Position numbers and translations under genes: made by a program. The notes under the pieces are model-generated. The model saw nothing but the letters and a program-made list of their open reading frames with translations, was not told where the DNA came from and did no database searches. A DNA stretch of 64,000 nucleotides from JBBQWR01 sp038210495 (GTDB lineage: Bacteria > Planctomycetota > Planctomycetia > Pirellulales > DATAWG01): the NCBI GenBank assembly GCA_038210495.1, contig JBBQWR010000033.1, positions 1 through 64,000 on the forward strand. Direction: 5' to 3'. Below are positions 53,351-63,300 of this stretch, one piece after another; within the stretch, counting starts at the first letter, position 1; every line of letters starts with the position of its first letter.

Positions 53351-54256
53351 ATGTCCGGAACGTTAATCAAATCTCGCGAGGCGGCCGGCCAGGAATTTTG
53401 GCCGGCGGCGGTCCCTCTTGCGCTGATGCCGGCGATCGTCGGCGTCTGGCTGTTCGACGCCCCGCCGTGGCAAATGATGTGGGGCATGGCGGTCGCGATC
53501 TATTTGGGCTTCAAATGGCTCAGTTTTGCAACTTGCGACCGGCGCCAGCGGGCGTCGCGGGGTTGGGCGGTGGGCTATCTACTGCTGTGGCCCGGCATGG
53601 ATGCGAAGGCGTTCTTCGACGACCGGCGGGAAGTCGCCCGACCCGCGATCGGCGAGTGGCTGCTGGCGGCGGTCAAGTTGACGGCCGGATTGATTCTGAT
53701 TTTTGTCGTCGCCCCCCGAGAATATCCGACCCGGCCGTTTTTGGCTGGCTGGATCGGCATGGTGGGAATCGCGCTGGCGCTGCTGTTCGGGTTAGTTCAT
53801 GTCGCTTCGCTCGCGTGGCGAACGCAAGGAGTCGACGCGGCGCCGATCATGGATTGGCCGCCGTTGGCCACGTCGCTCGGCGACTTTTGGGGCAAGCGTT
53901 GGAACCTCGCGTTTCGCGATTTGATGTTCCGGTTCGTGTTCAGGCCGCTGGCCGGCGTCGTCGGAACCGTGGGCGCCGTGATGGGCGTCTTTCTTGTGTC
54001 GGGCATCGTCCACGATGTCCCCCTTTCCGTTCCTTCGCGCGGCGGTTACGGCCAGCCGCTGTTGTACTTTCTGATCCAAGGCGCCGGCCAGTTGTTCGAA
54101 AGAAGCCACGCCGGTCGGGCGATCGGGCTTGGCCGTGGGATTCGCGGAAGAATTTACGCCGCACTGCTCGTCTTGGGACCGCTCGGATTGCTATTCCATG
54201 CTCCGTTCATTTACCGAGTCATCCTGCCGACGCTGCACGCGATCGGCGCAATCTAA
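53351..54256 (+). CDS. Wax-synthase-like MBOAT membrane acyltransferase
   Basis: The 301-residue integral membrane protein has about seven hydrophobic segments. It carries LGDFWGKRWNLAFRDLMFRF and VSGIVHDV, which are the signature of the plant-type wax synthase/MBOAT_2 family; the histidine in VSGIVHD is the presumed catalytic residue. Such enzymes esterify fatty alcohols or sterols with acyl-CoA. The donor and acceptor here are unknown. It lies just after the DUF4142 terminator, upstream of the DUF1990 gene by about 88 bp. Larger frames overlapping it (53188-54279) lack these features. Confidence 0.8.
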   Translation: MSGTLIKSREAAGQEFWPAAVPLALMPAIVGVWLFDAPPWQMMWGMAVAIYLGFKWLSFATCDRRQRASRGWAVGYLLLWPGMDAKAFFDDRREVARPAIGEWLLAAVKLTAGLILIFVVAPREYPTRPFLAGWIGMVGIALALLFGLVHVASLAWRTQGVDAAPIMDWPPLATSLGDFWGKRWNLAFRDLMFRFVFRPLAGVVGTVGAVMGVFLVSGIVHDVPLSVPSRGGYGQPLLYFLIQGAGQLFERSHAGRAIGLGRGIRGRIYAALLVLGPLGLLFHAPFIYRVILPTLHAIGAI

Positions 54257-54262
54257 GAAACT

Positions 54263-54312
54263 CTCACAAAACAGCCTGAAAGAAGGGGGCAGTCCCCCGG
54301 CGGTTTTGTGAG
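54263..54312 (+). repeat. Double hairpin after the MBOAT gene (possible terminator/dispersed repeat)
   Basis: CTCACAAAAC (54263-54272) pairs perfectly with GTTTTGTGAG (54303-54312). Inside lies a second perfect hairpin GGGGGCAGTCCCCC (54285-54298). No T-run follows, so it is either a dispersed palindromic unit or a weak terminator. Confidence 0.55.
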
Positions 54313-54344
54313 GGGTTCTAAATAACAGTTTGCGAGACGCAGTC

Positions 54345-54974
54345 ATGTTCTCACTCTTAAGACCGACGACGGGAAAAATTGACAAGTTTCTAGCCGATCA
54401 GAACAATCGAGAACTGTCGTACTTGGCCATCGGCGCCTCGTACCGACTGCCGCCGGCCGGTTATGCGATAAACCATCGCCGAACAAAACTCGGCGAAGGG
54501 GAGGCGGTGTTTCATGCGGCCAAAGAAGCTTTTCGACGCTGGCGGCAATTCGAGATCGGTTGGATTGCAATCAGGTCGTCGACGGCCGAACCCGTGGTTG
54601 GCGCGGCGGTCGCGATTCAAATTCGCGTGTGCGGCGCGTGGTCGCTCAGCGCGTGTCGAGTCGTCTATTCGATCGACGAGCAGCGGTTCGACAAAGATGG
54701 CGCGGCCGTGTGGCGATTCGGCTTCGCGAACGGCACATTGCCGGATCATGTCGGAACCGGAGAAGAACGGTTCCTGGTCGAGTGGAACCTATCCACGGGC
54801 GAGGTGTGGTACGATATTCTGGCGTTTTCGAGGCCCAACCACCTACTGACCCGCATGGCCGCGCCGATCTTCCGCCGCTTTCAAAAGAAATTCGCCCGCG
54901 ACTCCTCAGCCGCCATGCTTCGGGCCGTTCAATCGACTGCCGGGAAACCGACCGAGGCGGTCACAACTCGATGA
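54345..54974 (+). CDS. DUF1990 family protein
   Basis: The 209-residue product (MFSLLRPTTGKIDKFLADQN) shows the family features YLAIGASYRLPPAGYAINHRRTKLGEGEAVFHAA and later FGFANGTLPDHVGTGEERFLVEWN and VWYDILAFSRPNHL. DUF1990 proteins have an unknown role but are often linked to stress. The ATG at 54345 is used; a TTG at 54330 would add five residues. The stop overlaps the ATG of the CPXCG gene (ATGA at 54971-54974), which suggests translational coupling. Confidence 0.85.
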   Translation: MFSLLRPTTGKIDKFLADQNNRELSYLAIGASYRLPPAGYAINHRRTKLGEGEAVFHAAKEAFRRWRQFEIGWIAIRSSTAEPVVGAAVAIQIRVCGAWSLSACRVVYSIDEQRFDKDGAAVWRFGFANGTLPDHVGTGEERFLVEWNLSTGEVWYDILAFSRPNHLLTRMAAPIFRRFQKKFARDSSAAMLRAVQSTAGKPTEAVTTR

Positions 54975-55153
54975 ACGACGAAGCCAACTACGTCTGCGAT
55001 TCGTGCGGCGAGGAGATCGTCGTGCCGCTCGACCTCACGGCCGGCGCGAGCCAGAAGTACGTCGAAGACTGTCCCGTCTGCTGTCATCCCAATGTCGTCC
55101 ATGTCGAAATCGACGAAGACGGCGCCGCGCAAATCTGGGCCGAAGCGGAATAA
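54971..55153 (+). CDS. CPXCG-motif cysteine-rich protein
   Basis: The 60-residue acidic protein has two cysteine pairs: YVCDSCGEEIV and CPVCCHPNVVHVEI, which suits a zinc-ribbon of the CPXCG family (PF14255-like). It is encoded at the stop of the DUF1990 gene with a 4-base overlap. Length matches the family. Function unknown; a small metal-binding or partner protein is likely. Confidence 0.85.
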   Translation: MNDEANYVCDSCGEEIVVPLDLTAGASQKYVEDCPVCCHPNVVHVEIDEDGAAQIWAEAE

Positions 55154-55157
55154 TTTC

Positions 55158-55856
55158 TCAACGGCGGCGATCGCCCGTCAGCTCGGACAAGTAATACAGC
55201 AGCGTCAAAATCGCTTGCAATGTCGCGGCCACGTACGTGAGCGCCGCCGCGTTGAGCACTTTGTTGACATAGAACATTTGCTCGCGCGGGACGATGTTCA
55301 AGCTCACTAGTTGTTGCTTGGCCCGATGGCTGGCGTCGAACTCGACCGGCAGATTGATCAACTGAAAGAACACGACGCCCGCGAACGCCACCACGCCGAC
55401 GATAAACAGCGGCTTAAAATTGAAGATAAAGCCGAGCATCAGCAAGAATCCACCGATGCCGCTGCCGAAGCCAGCCATGGGAACCGCGGCGTTGCGAATT
55501 CCCATCAGCACATATTGCTGAGCGTCTTGCAGGGCGTGGCCCGACTCGTGGGCGGCGATCCCCACGGCCGCCAACGTCTGGCCGCGGTAGACCTCGCTAC
55601 TTAGGCGTAGCACCTTCTGGGCAGGATCGTAGTGATCGGTCAGGTGGCCGGGTATCTCTTCGATCGTCACGTAGTTGAGTCCGGCCGAGTCCAGCACATG
55701 CCGAGCGGCGGCGGCGCCGCTGAGTCGCGAGGGCTGTTGCTGCGCGGCGCGATAGGTCATCGCAATGCGAATTTGAGCCCATAGCGCAAGCAGTAGCGCG
55801 GGCGAAATCCAGAGCAGATACTTGAAGTTGTAGTGAAGCGGATCCCAGAAAAACAT
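55158..55856 (-). CDS. YugP-like membrane zinc metallopeptidase
   Basis: The 232-residue product (MFFWDPLHYNFKYLL) has a membrane helix at the start, HEXXH in GIAAHESGHALQDAQQ, and two or three further helices (GIGGFLLMLGFIFNF, PLFIVGVVAFAGVV, and near the end LQAILTLLYYLSE). This arrangement and EFDASHRAK are those of the DUF2268/YugP zinc protease family. The ATG at 55856 matches the usual family start; the open frame from 55895 adds 13 residues. Its 3' end faces the CPXCG gene with a gap of only 4 bp, so the two genes converge. Confidence 0.9.
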   Translation of the reverse strand: MFFWDPLHYNFKYLLWISPALLLALWAQIRIAMTYRAAQQQPSRLSGAAAARHVLDSAGLNYVTIEEIPGHLTDHYDPAQKVLRLSSEVYRGQTLAAVGIAAHESGHALQDAQQYVLMGIRNAAVPMAGFGSGIGGFLLMLGFIFNFKPLFIVGVVAFAGVVFFQLINLPVEFDASHRAKQQLVSLNIVPREQMFYVNKVLNAAALTYVAATLQAILTLLYYLSELTGDRRR

Positions 55857-56719
55857 GTCTTGCCGTCTCTTTCTGCATGGTGGCGGTCCGGCCATGCTAG
55901 CACGAACGAGTCGCCCGTGGCGTTATCCACTTATTCGCAAATGTTCGGTTAGTCTTGGAATTATATGCAAGCGTCGTTCAGAGTGGAGTGACGCTGCGGG
56001 GCGGCTCATCAAAGGAGTGAAATTCACTGGATTGGTGAGGCCCTGGATGCCGCACAAGCCGCCAATGCCGGCAAGCGCCCATCGGCTAATTCGGCGCAAC
56101 TCCACCAAGCGTGGTCTGACGATCGGTCGGTGGTCCACGTCGCGACGACAACTCGTTGCATCGCATCGTTGCATCGCAATGGCTCGACGTCAGACCTTCG
56201 GTCCGAGCATCGTCGTCGCCGAGCCATTTTTCATCTCCCCGTACAAGGGACGTTTCCCTGCGGCTGTGAATTCGCCGCAACTCGTGCGAGCGTCTCGGGC
56301 TCGATCGCGGGCGCCCCGAAACTGTCTCCATGTCGGTGAAACAGGGCATAACGCGAATGGCGCCGGAAAAAATATATTTTTCCGCGTAAGTCTTGTTGAC
56401 ATCGGCGGTTGAGCGATCGGCTCGAAATCCGCGTCGCTTTGGCGCGCCACCTGCTTTAGGGAGCGTCGTCAACTAAGGCTCGCAAAGCCAAGTGGCGACC
56501 TCAGTTCGCCACAAAATTTGTGCGAGCCGCAGATGAGGGAAATAGGAGTCGGGAGTTAGGGAGGGTGGAAAACCTCTGCTTCCCCAAATCCCAAATCCAA
56601 TCGTTCGAATCGCAGGCGCCCACGTGGCGCTCGCAACCGCGGGAAGCACGCAACAGAGTTCAGGCAAAGCAGGCTTCGTTCCGTTCACCACGTTTTTTTC
56701 CACTCCGAGAAATTGAACC
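55857..56719. other. 863-bp intergenic region with an AT-rich palindrome
   Basis: No gene is supported. At 56363-56383 there is a perfect 8-bp stem (CGGAAAAA/TTTTTCCG) with loop ATATA in a GC-rich surrounding. Near 56150 the sequence GCATCGCATCGTTGCATCGC is a local direct repeat. The upstream region of the receiver-like gene is unremarkable otherwise. Confidence 0.5.
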
Positions 56720-57205
56720 ATGGCTACTCTTGTGTCTTCCGTCACGGCTCCGCGGATCCACGAACAATCGCGGCCCGATCGCCCCCTTACTCGCGAAGTG
56801 GCCCGAGGCGGGCTGGAATGCTTGATCGTCTCCACCAGTGGCGCTCGCCGCGAACTGCTGTCGCAGGCGGCCTCCGACAGCGGCTGGTCGAGCGTCGTGT
56901 GCGCCGAACCGGAGAGTGCTCGCCGGCTGGCCAATCGCATCGCCGTGAAGCTGGCGATCATCGATCTGGAAAAGGCGCCGCCGGCCGATTGCGGTGGACT
57001 CCGCGAGCTATCGGCCGAATTGGCCGGATTGGGCGAGGCGCTACTCGTCGTGTGCGGCGCGGATGGCGACATCCAGCAAGAAATCTGGGCCCGACAACTC
57101 GGCGCCTGGCTCTATCTGCCGGGCATGGGTGGCGGCGATGCGATGGCAATGCTCTGCCAGGAAGCCCGGCAAGTCGTCGAGAAGGCCAATTCCGGCGGAC
57201 GTTGA
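56720..57205 (+). CDS. Receiver-like domain protein of unknown function
   Basis: The 161-residue product has an alpha/beta pattern like a response-regulator receiver (LECLIVSTSGARRELL, AVKLAIIDLEKA, ALLVVCGADGDI, LGAWLYLPGMGG). The strand-3 aspartate is present in IIDLE, but the strand-1 acidic pair, the Thr/Ser and the Lys of a phosphorylated receiver are not recognisable. It could be a degenerate receiver or an unrelated Rossmann-like sheet. A 25-residue low-complexity leader precedes the domain. It is not next to a histidine kinase. The Shine-Dalgarno is weak. Confidence 0.6.
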   Translation: MATLVSSVTAPRIHEQSRPDRPLTREVARGGLECLIVSTSGARRELLSQAASDSGWSSVVCAEPESARRLANRIAVKLAIIDLEKAPPADCGGLRELSAELAGLGEALLVVCGADGDIQQEIWARQLGAWLYLPGMGGGDAMAMLCQEARQVVEKANSGGR

Positions 57206-57324
57206 TCTGGGATCGATGGCGTAGCGGATGGCGATCGCGCGTCCGCGACTCATCCGATCGATGCGGTTTTTCGAGCAGTCGTTTTCAACAGACTTTTTTC
57301 AACCATTTCGTTTCACTTTAATTT

Positions 57325-57331
57325 GAAGGAG
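57325..57331 (+). promoter_or_regulatory. Ribosome binding site of the 59-residue protein gene
   Basis: GAAGGAG lies seven bases before the ATG at 57339, a strong site that supports a real, well-translated small gene. Confidence 0.65.
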
Positions 57332-57338
57332 TCTCACC

Positions 57339-57518
57339 ATGCAAACTCCGAGCTATGTGTCTCAATCCGACGTCGAATTCGATTACTCCGCGGACTGCAG
57401 CCGACGCGATGCCAATCGTTCGAGCGGTAAACGCCGCCTGAGCTACTCGCGCACCGGCCGTCAGCCCGTGATGGTCAATGGCATTCATCGTCGCCGGCAC
57501 AAGCGGATCAGTTGGTAA
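57339..57518 (+). CDS. Small basic protein of 59 residues
   Basis: The frame encodes MQTPSYVSQSDVEFDYSADC, then a lysine/arginine-rich tail with RRRHKRISW at the end. A strong GAAGGAG precedes the ATG. The charge suggests nucleic-acid or ribosome contact, but no fold or homologue is evident. It begins 133 bp after the receiver-like gene on the same strand. Confidence 0.55.
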   Translation: MQTPSYVSQSDVEFDYSADCSRRDANRSSGKRRLSYSRTGRQPVMVNGIHRRRHKRISW

Positions 57519-58168
57519 GCGGTTGCGCGGGGCCGCGGATAGGCTTGGTTTACGATCGCCGGCAAGGATCGTGGAGGCAAGGCGAAAGCGCGGTTAAGGG
57601 CTCCATCGCTTACTTCGTGCGCTCCAACGGAGCGGCGCACGAGAAGACGCGCGGAATGTGCCGGCGGCAATCGGACTAGGAACCCGCGCAAGAGAGTCGA
57701 TTCTTGACAAGGACGTCGAGCGTCAGGGCAAGGAGATCGCTATCAACCAGATGGTCCATCGATCGCCGCGGATAGTCCACGAAGGCGCGATTGAACGGAC
57801 GAACAACCGGACCGCCATGAGCTGTTGGATGCGTGCAGGCAACCGATGGTTCGCGCTCGATCGGAGCGCCGGTCAACTCGATCAAGTGAGGTCGCTTCGT
57901 CGACCTCGGGTTAGACATCACCGATCCCTCATCGCGCACGAACTGCGCGCATAGCGGATCGGCGCCGATCGCCCCAGTGGCGGAAGCGCCAGCGTTCGGC
58001 GTTCAGCGTTCAGCGTTCAGAGTTCAGAACACGAGTTTTTCATGCGTTCACAATTCAACTCCCTAGCGCCGCATCGCGGCGCTCTTGCGCCGTCGTGCAG
58101 GGCGGATGCAAGACCAGCGAGCTACGGCCCGCTGGAATGGCAACTCCAACTCACAGGATCACCACCCC
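57519..58168. other. 650-bp spacer with a heptamer tandem array
   Basis: No supported gene. Units of GCGTTCA-type (GCGTTCG, then GCGTTCA three times, then GAGTTCA) run in tandem at 57992-58026, five copies of 7 bp. A minus-strand frame at 57676-57939 (87 residues) is possible but has no recognisable feature. Confidence 0.5.
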
Positions 58169-58978
58169 ATGCGATTCACCCCCGGATCGGCCTTCGGCAG
58201 GCCTCGCTCGTTGCCGACCAAGATCAAGATCGTTTGCGCGCTGCTAGCGCTCGCGCTTTTGCAAACTCGAGCAAGTTCCGCCGCCCAGGTATCGTTATCC
58301 AATGCGTTTTTGAGCGACCTGCTGGCGCCCAATGCCTACGCGGTTGTAGGCACCGAGCGTTTCGACAACTTTACGTTTATGTCGACCAGTAGCGGCGGCG
58401 CCTTGCAGCCGAACCCGTCGATCATCAAGGTAACGGGTTACACCAACGGCACGGCGGGGGGTTTGGTTTTTCAAAATGGACCCTTCCTCGCCGTCAACAA
58501 TCAAACGATGGACGGCCGGCTGGCATTCAATGTCACCGAACTCGATCCGATGAAGCGGATCACCAATGCCGAATTGAATTTCACGGGCGCCACCTCCGGC
58601 GGCGGCATGAACTCGATTCTCGAAGTCGTCCGCGACTCGCTGAACAACCAGCTAGGCCAAGGACTGGTCATTCAGCGGCAGGATTTCCCCAATGGCGGCA
58701 CGTCGTCGAACACGATCGCCTTTGCCCCGCAAACGACTATCCAGATCAGCAAGGATATCTCGCTGCTGGGGACGGCATTCACGGGCACGGGGGCAAACGT
58801 CGCCCAGATTAGCGATTTCACCCAGGCCTTCGATCAGACGGCGGTGCCCGAACCCAGCAGCATCGCCATGTCGGCGATGGGGTCGGGAGGGCTGCTCTGG
58901 TTCGGCTGGCGAAAGCGCAAGCGTCTCAAGCGAGCCGCGCTCCCGTCTCAACAACAACCGGCACTAGCCGTCGCGTAA
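58169..58978 (+). CDS. Exported protein with PEP-CTERM sorting signal
   Basis: The 269-residue product has a signal peptide (IVCALLALALLQTRASS) and a beta-rich body. It ends with AVPEPSSIAMSAMG followed by a hydrophobic stretch and KRKRLKR, the PEP-CTERM tripartite tail recognised by exosortase. It is therefore probably anchored at or secreted through the outer surface, often in exopolysaccharide context. No exosortase gene is in the window. The ATG at 58169 is chosen because AGGA lies upstream and the signal peptide starts soon after. Confidence 0.85.
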   Translation: MRFTPGSAFGRPRSLPTKIKIVCALLALALLQTRASSAAQVSLSNAFLSDLLAPNAYAVVGTERFDNFTFMSTSSGGALQPNPSIIKVTGYTNGTAGGLVFQNGPFLAVNNQTMDGRLAFNVTELDPMKRITNAELNFTGATSGGGMNSILEVVRDSLNNQLGQGLVIQRQDFPNGGTSSNTIAFAPQTTIQISKDISLLGTAFTGTGANVAQISDFTQAFDQTAVPEPSSIAMSAMGSGGLLWFGWRKRKRLKRAALPSQQQPALAVA

Positions 58979-59256
58979 CTCTCAATCCTCAACCAACAAT
59001 AGAACCCGTCAGCGGTATCATTCGCGAAGCGCGTATCGGCACTTCGCTCTCACCGGCCGCTTGAGTCGCCGGGCCTGCACTCCCAGGCGACTCGCGGCCG
59101 TGTGTCTTGTCGGGATCGGGAGTCGGAATCCTTGAGTCGCCACGGCTGCAACCCGTCGGCGATTCGGAAACGGCTCCCGATCCCCGTCCGAGGCCAACAA
59201 TAGCGGCCTCTGGCGGAATGCCGTAGAATCGACTCCGGCAATTCTTGGAACTCTGA
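58979..59256. repeat. Spacer with GC-rich inverted segments
   Basis: GAGTCGCC and GGCGACTC pair near 59063-59093, and GGATCGGGAG and CTCCCGATCC pair near 59111 and 59175. No gene is seen. These may be further members of a palindromic repeat family. Confidence 0.5.
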
Positions 59257-60225
59257 TTGAGGCGGACTGTGCGATTTTCGCAACCTACGCCGGGCGCGCG
59301 CCACGCATTCACAGGGCTTCTCGCCTGCGCGTCGTTGGTCCTCGCCGGCTGCGTCGATCGGGCCGACCAGCCGGGCTTGGAACTCGTCTGGGGCCGCGCG
59401 GGTACGTCCAACGGCCGATTCGAGAAGCCGCGGGCGATCGCCATCGAGCCGGTCGACGGTCCCTATAAGGATCGACTCTATATCGTCGATGTGACCGCGC
59501 GGATTCAGGTCTTCGACATGGACGGCAATTATCTGATGCACTGGCAAACTCCCGCGCACGCCAACGGCCGACCGACGGGAATGAACTTCGATCGGGCCGG
59601 AAATCTGCTCGTCGCCGATACGCATTATTATCGGCTATTGATCTATTCGCCCGAGGGAACGCTTTTGCAGACGATCGGCGGCGTGAGTGGACATGGCCCG
59701 GGTGAGTTCGGCTTTGTCACTAGCGCCGTGCAAGACTCCGCCGGCAACTACTACATCGCCGAGTATGGCGAGTACGACCGGATTCAAAAATTTACGCAGA
59801 GCGGCAAGTTCATTACTCAATGGGGCAGTCACGGGCCGGAGCTCGGCCAATTCGCCCGCCCGCAAAGTTTGGACATCGACGCCGACGATCGCATCTGGGT
59901 GGCCGACGCCGCCAATCATCGCGTGCAGGTCTTTGATGCCGGCGGCAAATTGCAATCCCACTGGGGGCATGAAGGAACGGCGCCGGGAGCGCTCTCGTAT
60001 CCGTATTCCATCAAGCTCGACCGTCAAGGCGGCGTTTACCTTTGCGAGTACGGCAACAGCCGGATTCAAAAATTCACGCTCGACGGCCATTCGCTCGGCT
60101 GTTGGGGCGAAAGCGGCCGCGACCCGGGACAACTTTTCAACCCCTGGGGGATCGCTCGCGACAGTCAGGGCCGAATCCACGTCGTCGACTCCAACAATCA
60201 CCGCGTCGAGCGATTCCGGCTATGA
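59257..60225 (+). CDS. NHL-repeat lipoprotein
   Basis: The 322-residue product has a lipobox LVLAGC (Cys 32 from the TTG start, or 28 from the GTG at 59269) and six NHL-type blades. These include GRFEKPRAIAIEP, GRPTGMNFDRAGNLLVADTHYYRL, GQFARPQSLDIDADDRIWVAD and GQLFNPWGIARDSQGRIHVVDSNNHRV. It forms a beta-propeller anchored to a membrane, likely a binding platform for ligands or proteins. The start codon is uncertain. The vWA membrane gene follows on the same strand. Confidence 0.85.
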   Translation: MRRTVRFSQPTPGARHAFTGLLACASLVLAGCVDRADQPGLELVWGRAGTSNGRFEKPRAIAIEPVDGPYKDRLYIVDVTARIQVFDMDGNYLMHWQTPAHANGRPTGMNFDRAGNLLVADTHYYRLLIYSPEGTLLQTIGGVSGHGPGEFGFVTSAVQDSAGNYYIAEYGEYDRIQKFTQSGKFITQWGSHGPELGQFARPQSLDIDADDRIWVADAANHRVQVFDAGGKLQSHWGHEGTAPGALSYPYSIKLDRQGGVYLCEYGNSRIQKFTLDGHSLGCWGESGRDPGQLFNPWGIARDSQGRIHVVDSNNHRVERFRL

Positions 60226-60363
60226 TTGCCGCGATCGCTTGCGACGCGCGTTTTGGTTTTGGGCGCGAAAACGCGCATCGCGAGCGAACGCGGCTAAATT
60301 TGCGTAATTCGTCATTTGTGCTTCGTCATTCATTCGTCATTCGGCATTAGACATTATTTCTCC

Positions 60364-63300
60364 GTGCTCAATTTTCACGTCAGCTTCGACTCGCCCGGCT
60401 ATCTGGCGCTGCTTGTTGCGCTGCCGCTGCTGTCGTGGTGGAGTTACCGCAGCCTGGCAGCGCTCGGGAACTTTCGCCGCTGGGTCGCGATCGTCGCGCG
60501 GTCGATCGTGATCTTGCTCGTGGTTCTGGCGTTAGCCGAGGCGCAGTTCAAACGCATCAGCGAACGGCTCACGGTGATCTACTGCATCGACGAGTCGCTG
60601 AGCATTCCCGAGGCGCTCAAGCCGGCAATGATCCAGTATGTCAACGAGGAGATCGCCAAGCATCGCGAAGGGCAAAAGCTCGATCGCGCCGGCGCGATCG
60701 TGTTCGGCGGCGATCCGGCGATCGAGCATCCGCCGTACGACGACAATATTGTTGTCAGTTACAACAGCGAATCTCAGTTCGACAAAGAGCACACCAACCT
60801 GGCGGCGGCCCTTCGCATGGCGCAGGCCATGTTTCCCGAGGACTCGGCCCGCCGCGTCGTGGTGCTCAGCGACGGCAATGAAAACGTCGGCGACGCGATC
60901 GAGCAGGCTCGATCGATGGTGGACACCGGCGTAAGTATCGACGTCGTGCCGATTCGATATCAGCCCCGTTCGGAAGTCGTCGTCGAAAAGGTGACGATCC
61001 CGCCGGACATTCATCGCGGCCAGCCGTTCGACTTGCGCGTCGTGCTCAATAACGTCACGCCGAGCGAGGCCGGCGGCAAAACCACAAAAACCGATCGAGT
61101 CGCCGCCGCCCCGGTCAAAGGGCGTCTCAAGATCACTCGCAAGACGCGCGACCGCGAGCAATTGCTCAGCGAGCAAGAGGTGACGCTCGAGCCGGGCAAG
61201 CGCGTGTTCACGCTCCGCGAAGAGATCGAGTCGCCGGATTTTTACACCTACGACGCACAGTTCATTCCGGACGACGTCGCCCGCGATCCGGTTAAGCAGA
61301 ACAAGCGGGCGACCGCCTTCACGCACGTCCGCGGCCAAGGCCAAGTCCTGCTGATCGAAGACGAGGACGAGCGCGGCAAGTTCGATTATCTGGTCGATCG
61401 GTTGCGACATGAGAACTTGCAAGTCGCGGTGCAATCGACGCGCGAGACGTTCGCCACGCTGGCCGAATTGCAGCCCTACGACACGGTCGTGCTGGCCGAC
61501 GTGCCGGCCGAGCATTTTACCGAGGACCAGATGAAGATGCTGGTCCGCAATACGCAGCAGATGGGCAGCGGGCTGGTGATGCTCGGCGGCCCCAACAGCT
61601 TCGGCGCCGGCGGCTGGACCAACACGCCGGTCGAAGAGGCGATGCCGGTCGATTTTCAGATCAAGAATTCAAAGGTCGTCCCCGTGGGCGCCCTGGCGAT
61701 GTTGATGCACGCCTCGGAAATGGCGAACGGCAATTTCTGGCAGAAAAAGATCGCCCAAGAGGCCCTACGCTCACTGGGCACGCAGGATTATTGCGGCGTC
61801 GTGCATTGGGACGGCAACACGCGCTGGTTGTGGTCGGCGGGCATGTCGCGGATCGCCGGCAATCGCGATATGATGCTCGGCCGGATCGATCGAATGACGC
61901 CGGGCGACATGCCCGATTTTGAAGGGCCCATGCAAGCCGCGGCGCAGGCCTTCGCCAATCTGCCCGACGCCGCCGTGAAGCACATGATCCTCATTAGCGA
62001 TGGCGATCCCGGGGCGCCGACGGGCGCGACGCTCAAAGCCTTCACCGATCAAAAAGTGACGATCTCGACCGTCGCCGTGGCGGCCCACGATCGGGCGAAC
62101 AGCCAAACGCTGCGCGACATCGCCGGCGCGACCGGCGGCAAGTATTACGAGGTGCAGGCCAGCCAGCAATCGCAACTCCTGCCCCGGATTTATCAGAAGG
62201 AAGCCCGGAGCATTTCGCGGCCGCTGGTTTTCGAGCACGCCGCCGGTTTCACGCCGCAGGTCAAGTTCCCGCACGAGATGATTCAGGGTCTGGGGAAAGA
62301 TTTCCCGCCGCTCACCGGCTATGTGCTCACGAGCGTCAAAGACAGCCCGCTGGTCGAGGTGGCGCTGGTCAATTCGCTTCCCACGGGCGAGGAAAAATAC
62401 AATACCCTGTTGGCCGGTTGGACGTATGGCCTGGGCAAAGCGGTGGCGTTCACGAGCGACGCCGGCGCCCGCTGGACCACACCCTGGACCGAGTGGCCCG
62501 GCTACGACAAGCTGTTCAGCCAGATCGTGCGCTGGTCGATGCGCCCGGCCGGCGATCAGGGGAAATTCTCTCTCACGAGCGAAGTGCAAGACGGCAAAGT
62601 GCGAATGGTCGTGACGGCCCTGGACAAAGACGACGATTTTCTGAACTTCCTCGACATGGGCGAGAGCGCCGTCGGGCCCGACATGAAACCGATCGACGCC
62701 AAGATCCGCCAAGTGGCGCCCGGCCGATATGTGGGCGAATTCGACGCGAAGGACGCCGGCAGCTATTTGCTGATGCTCTCGCCCGGCGCGGGCATGGCGC
62801 CAATCTTGAGCGGCGTGAACGTGCCGTACTCGGCCGAGTTTCTCGATCGCGAGCCGAACGAGGAATTGCTCAAAACGATGGCCGGCCTGACGCCGCGCGG
62901 CGGCTCGCCCGGGAAAATCATTCAAGACGCCAAGGGGGACGGGATCGAGCAGTGGCTGGTCGACTTCAACACGTTTCGCCACGACATGCCGCCGGCCAGT
63001 AGCACGCAGCCGATCTGGCACTGGCTGGTGCTGGCCGCCGCCTGCGTATTTGTGGGAGATGTGTTCATACGCCGCGTGCAGGTGAGTTTCAATTGGGCGC
63101 CGGCGCTAGCTCGCAAGGCGATAGCCTGGGTGCTGCGGAGAAAGCCGGAAGCCGCGCCAAGCCCCGTGCTCGCGCGCCTGCGGAGCCGCAAGGCCGAGAT
63201 CGATTTATCGATTGAGCAGCGCCGCGCCGCGGCAAGATTCGAGCCCGCGCCCGACGCAGCGTCGTCCGCGCCGCCGATCGCCGAGTTGGTCCCCGAGACC

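Noticed and set aside
53188..54279. 363-residue plus-strand frame overlapping the MBOAT gene
   Set aside because: Arg-rich with no membrane segments, while the other frame has clear MBOAT motifs.
57676..57939. 87-residue minus-strand frame in the spacer after the 59-residue gene
   Set aside because: Possible, but I see no ribosome binding site, domain or family resemblance, so I cannot support it.
61771..63021. 416-residue minus-strand frame inside the vWA membrane gene
   Set aside because: Antisense shadow of a well-supported gene; composition is Arg/His-rich with no domain.
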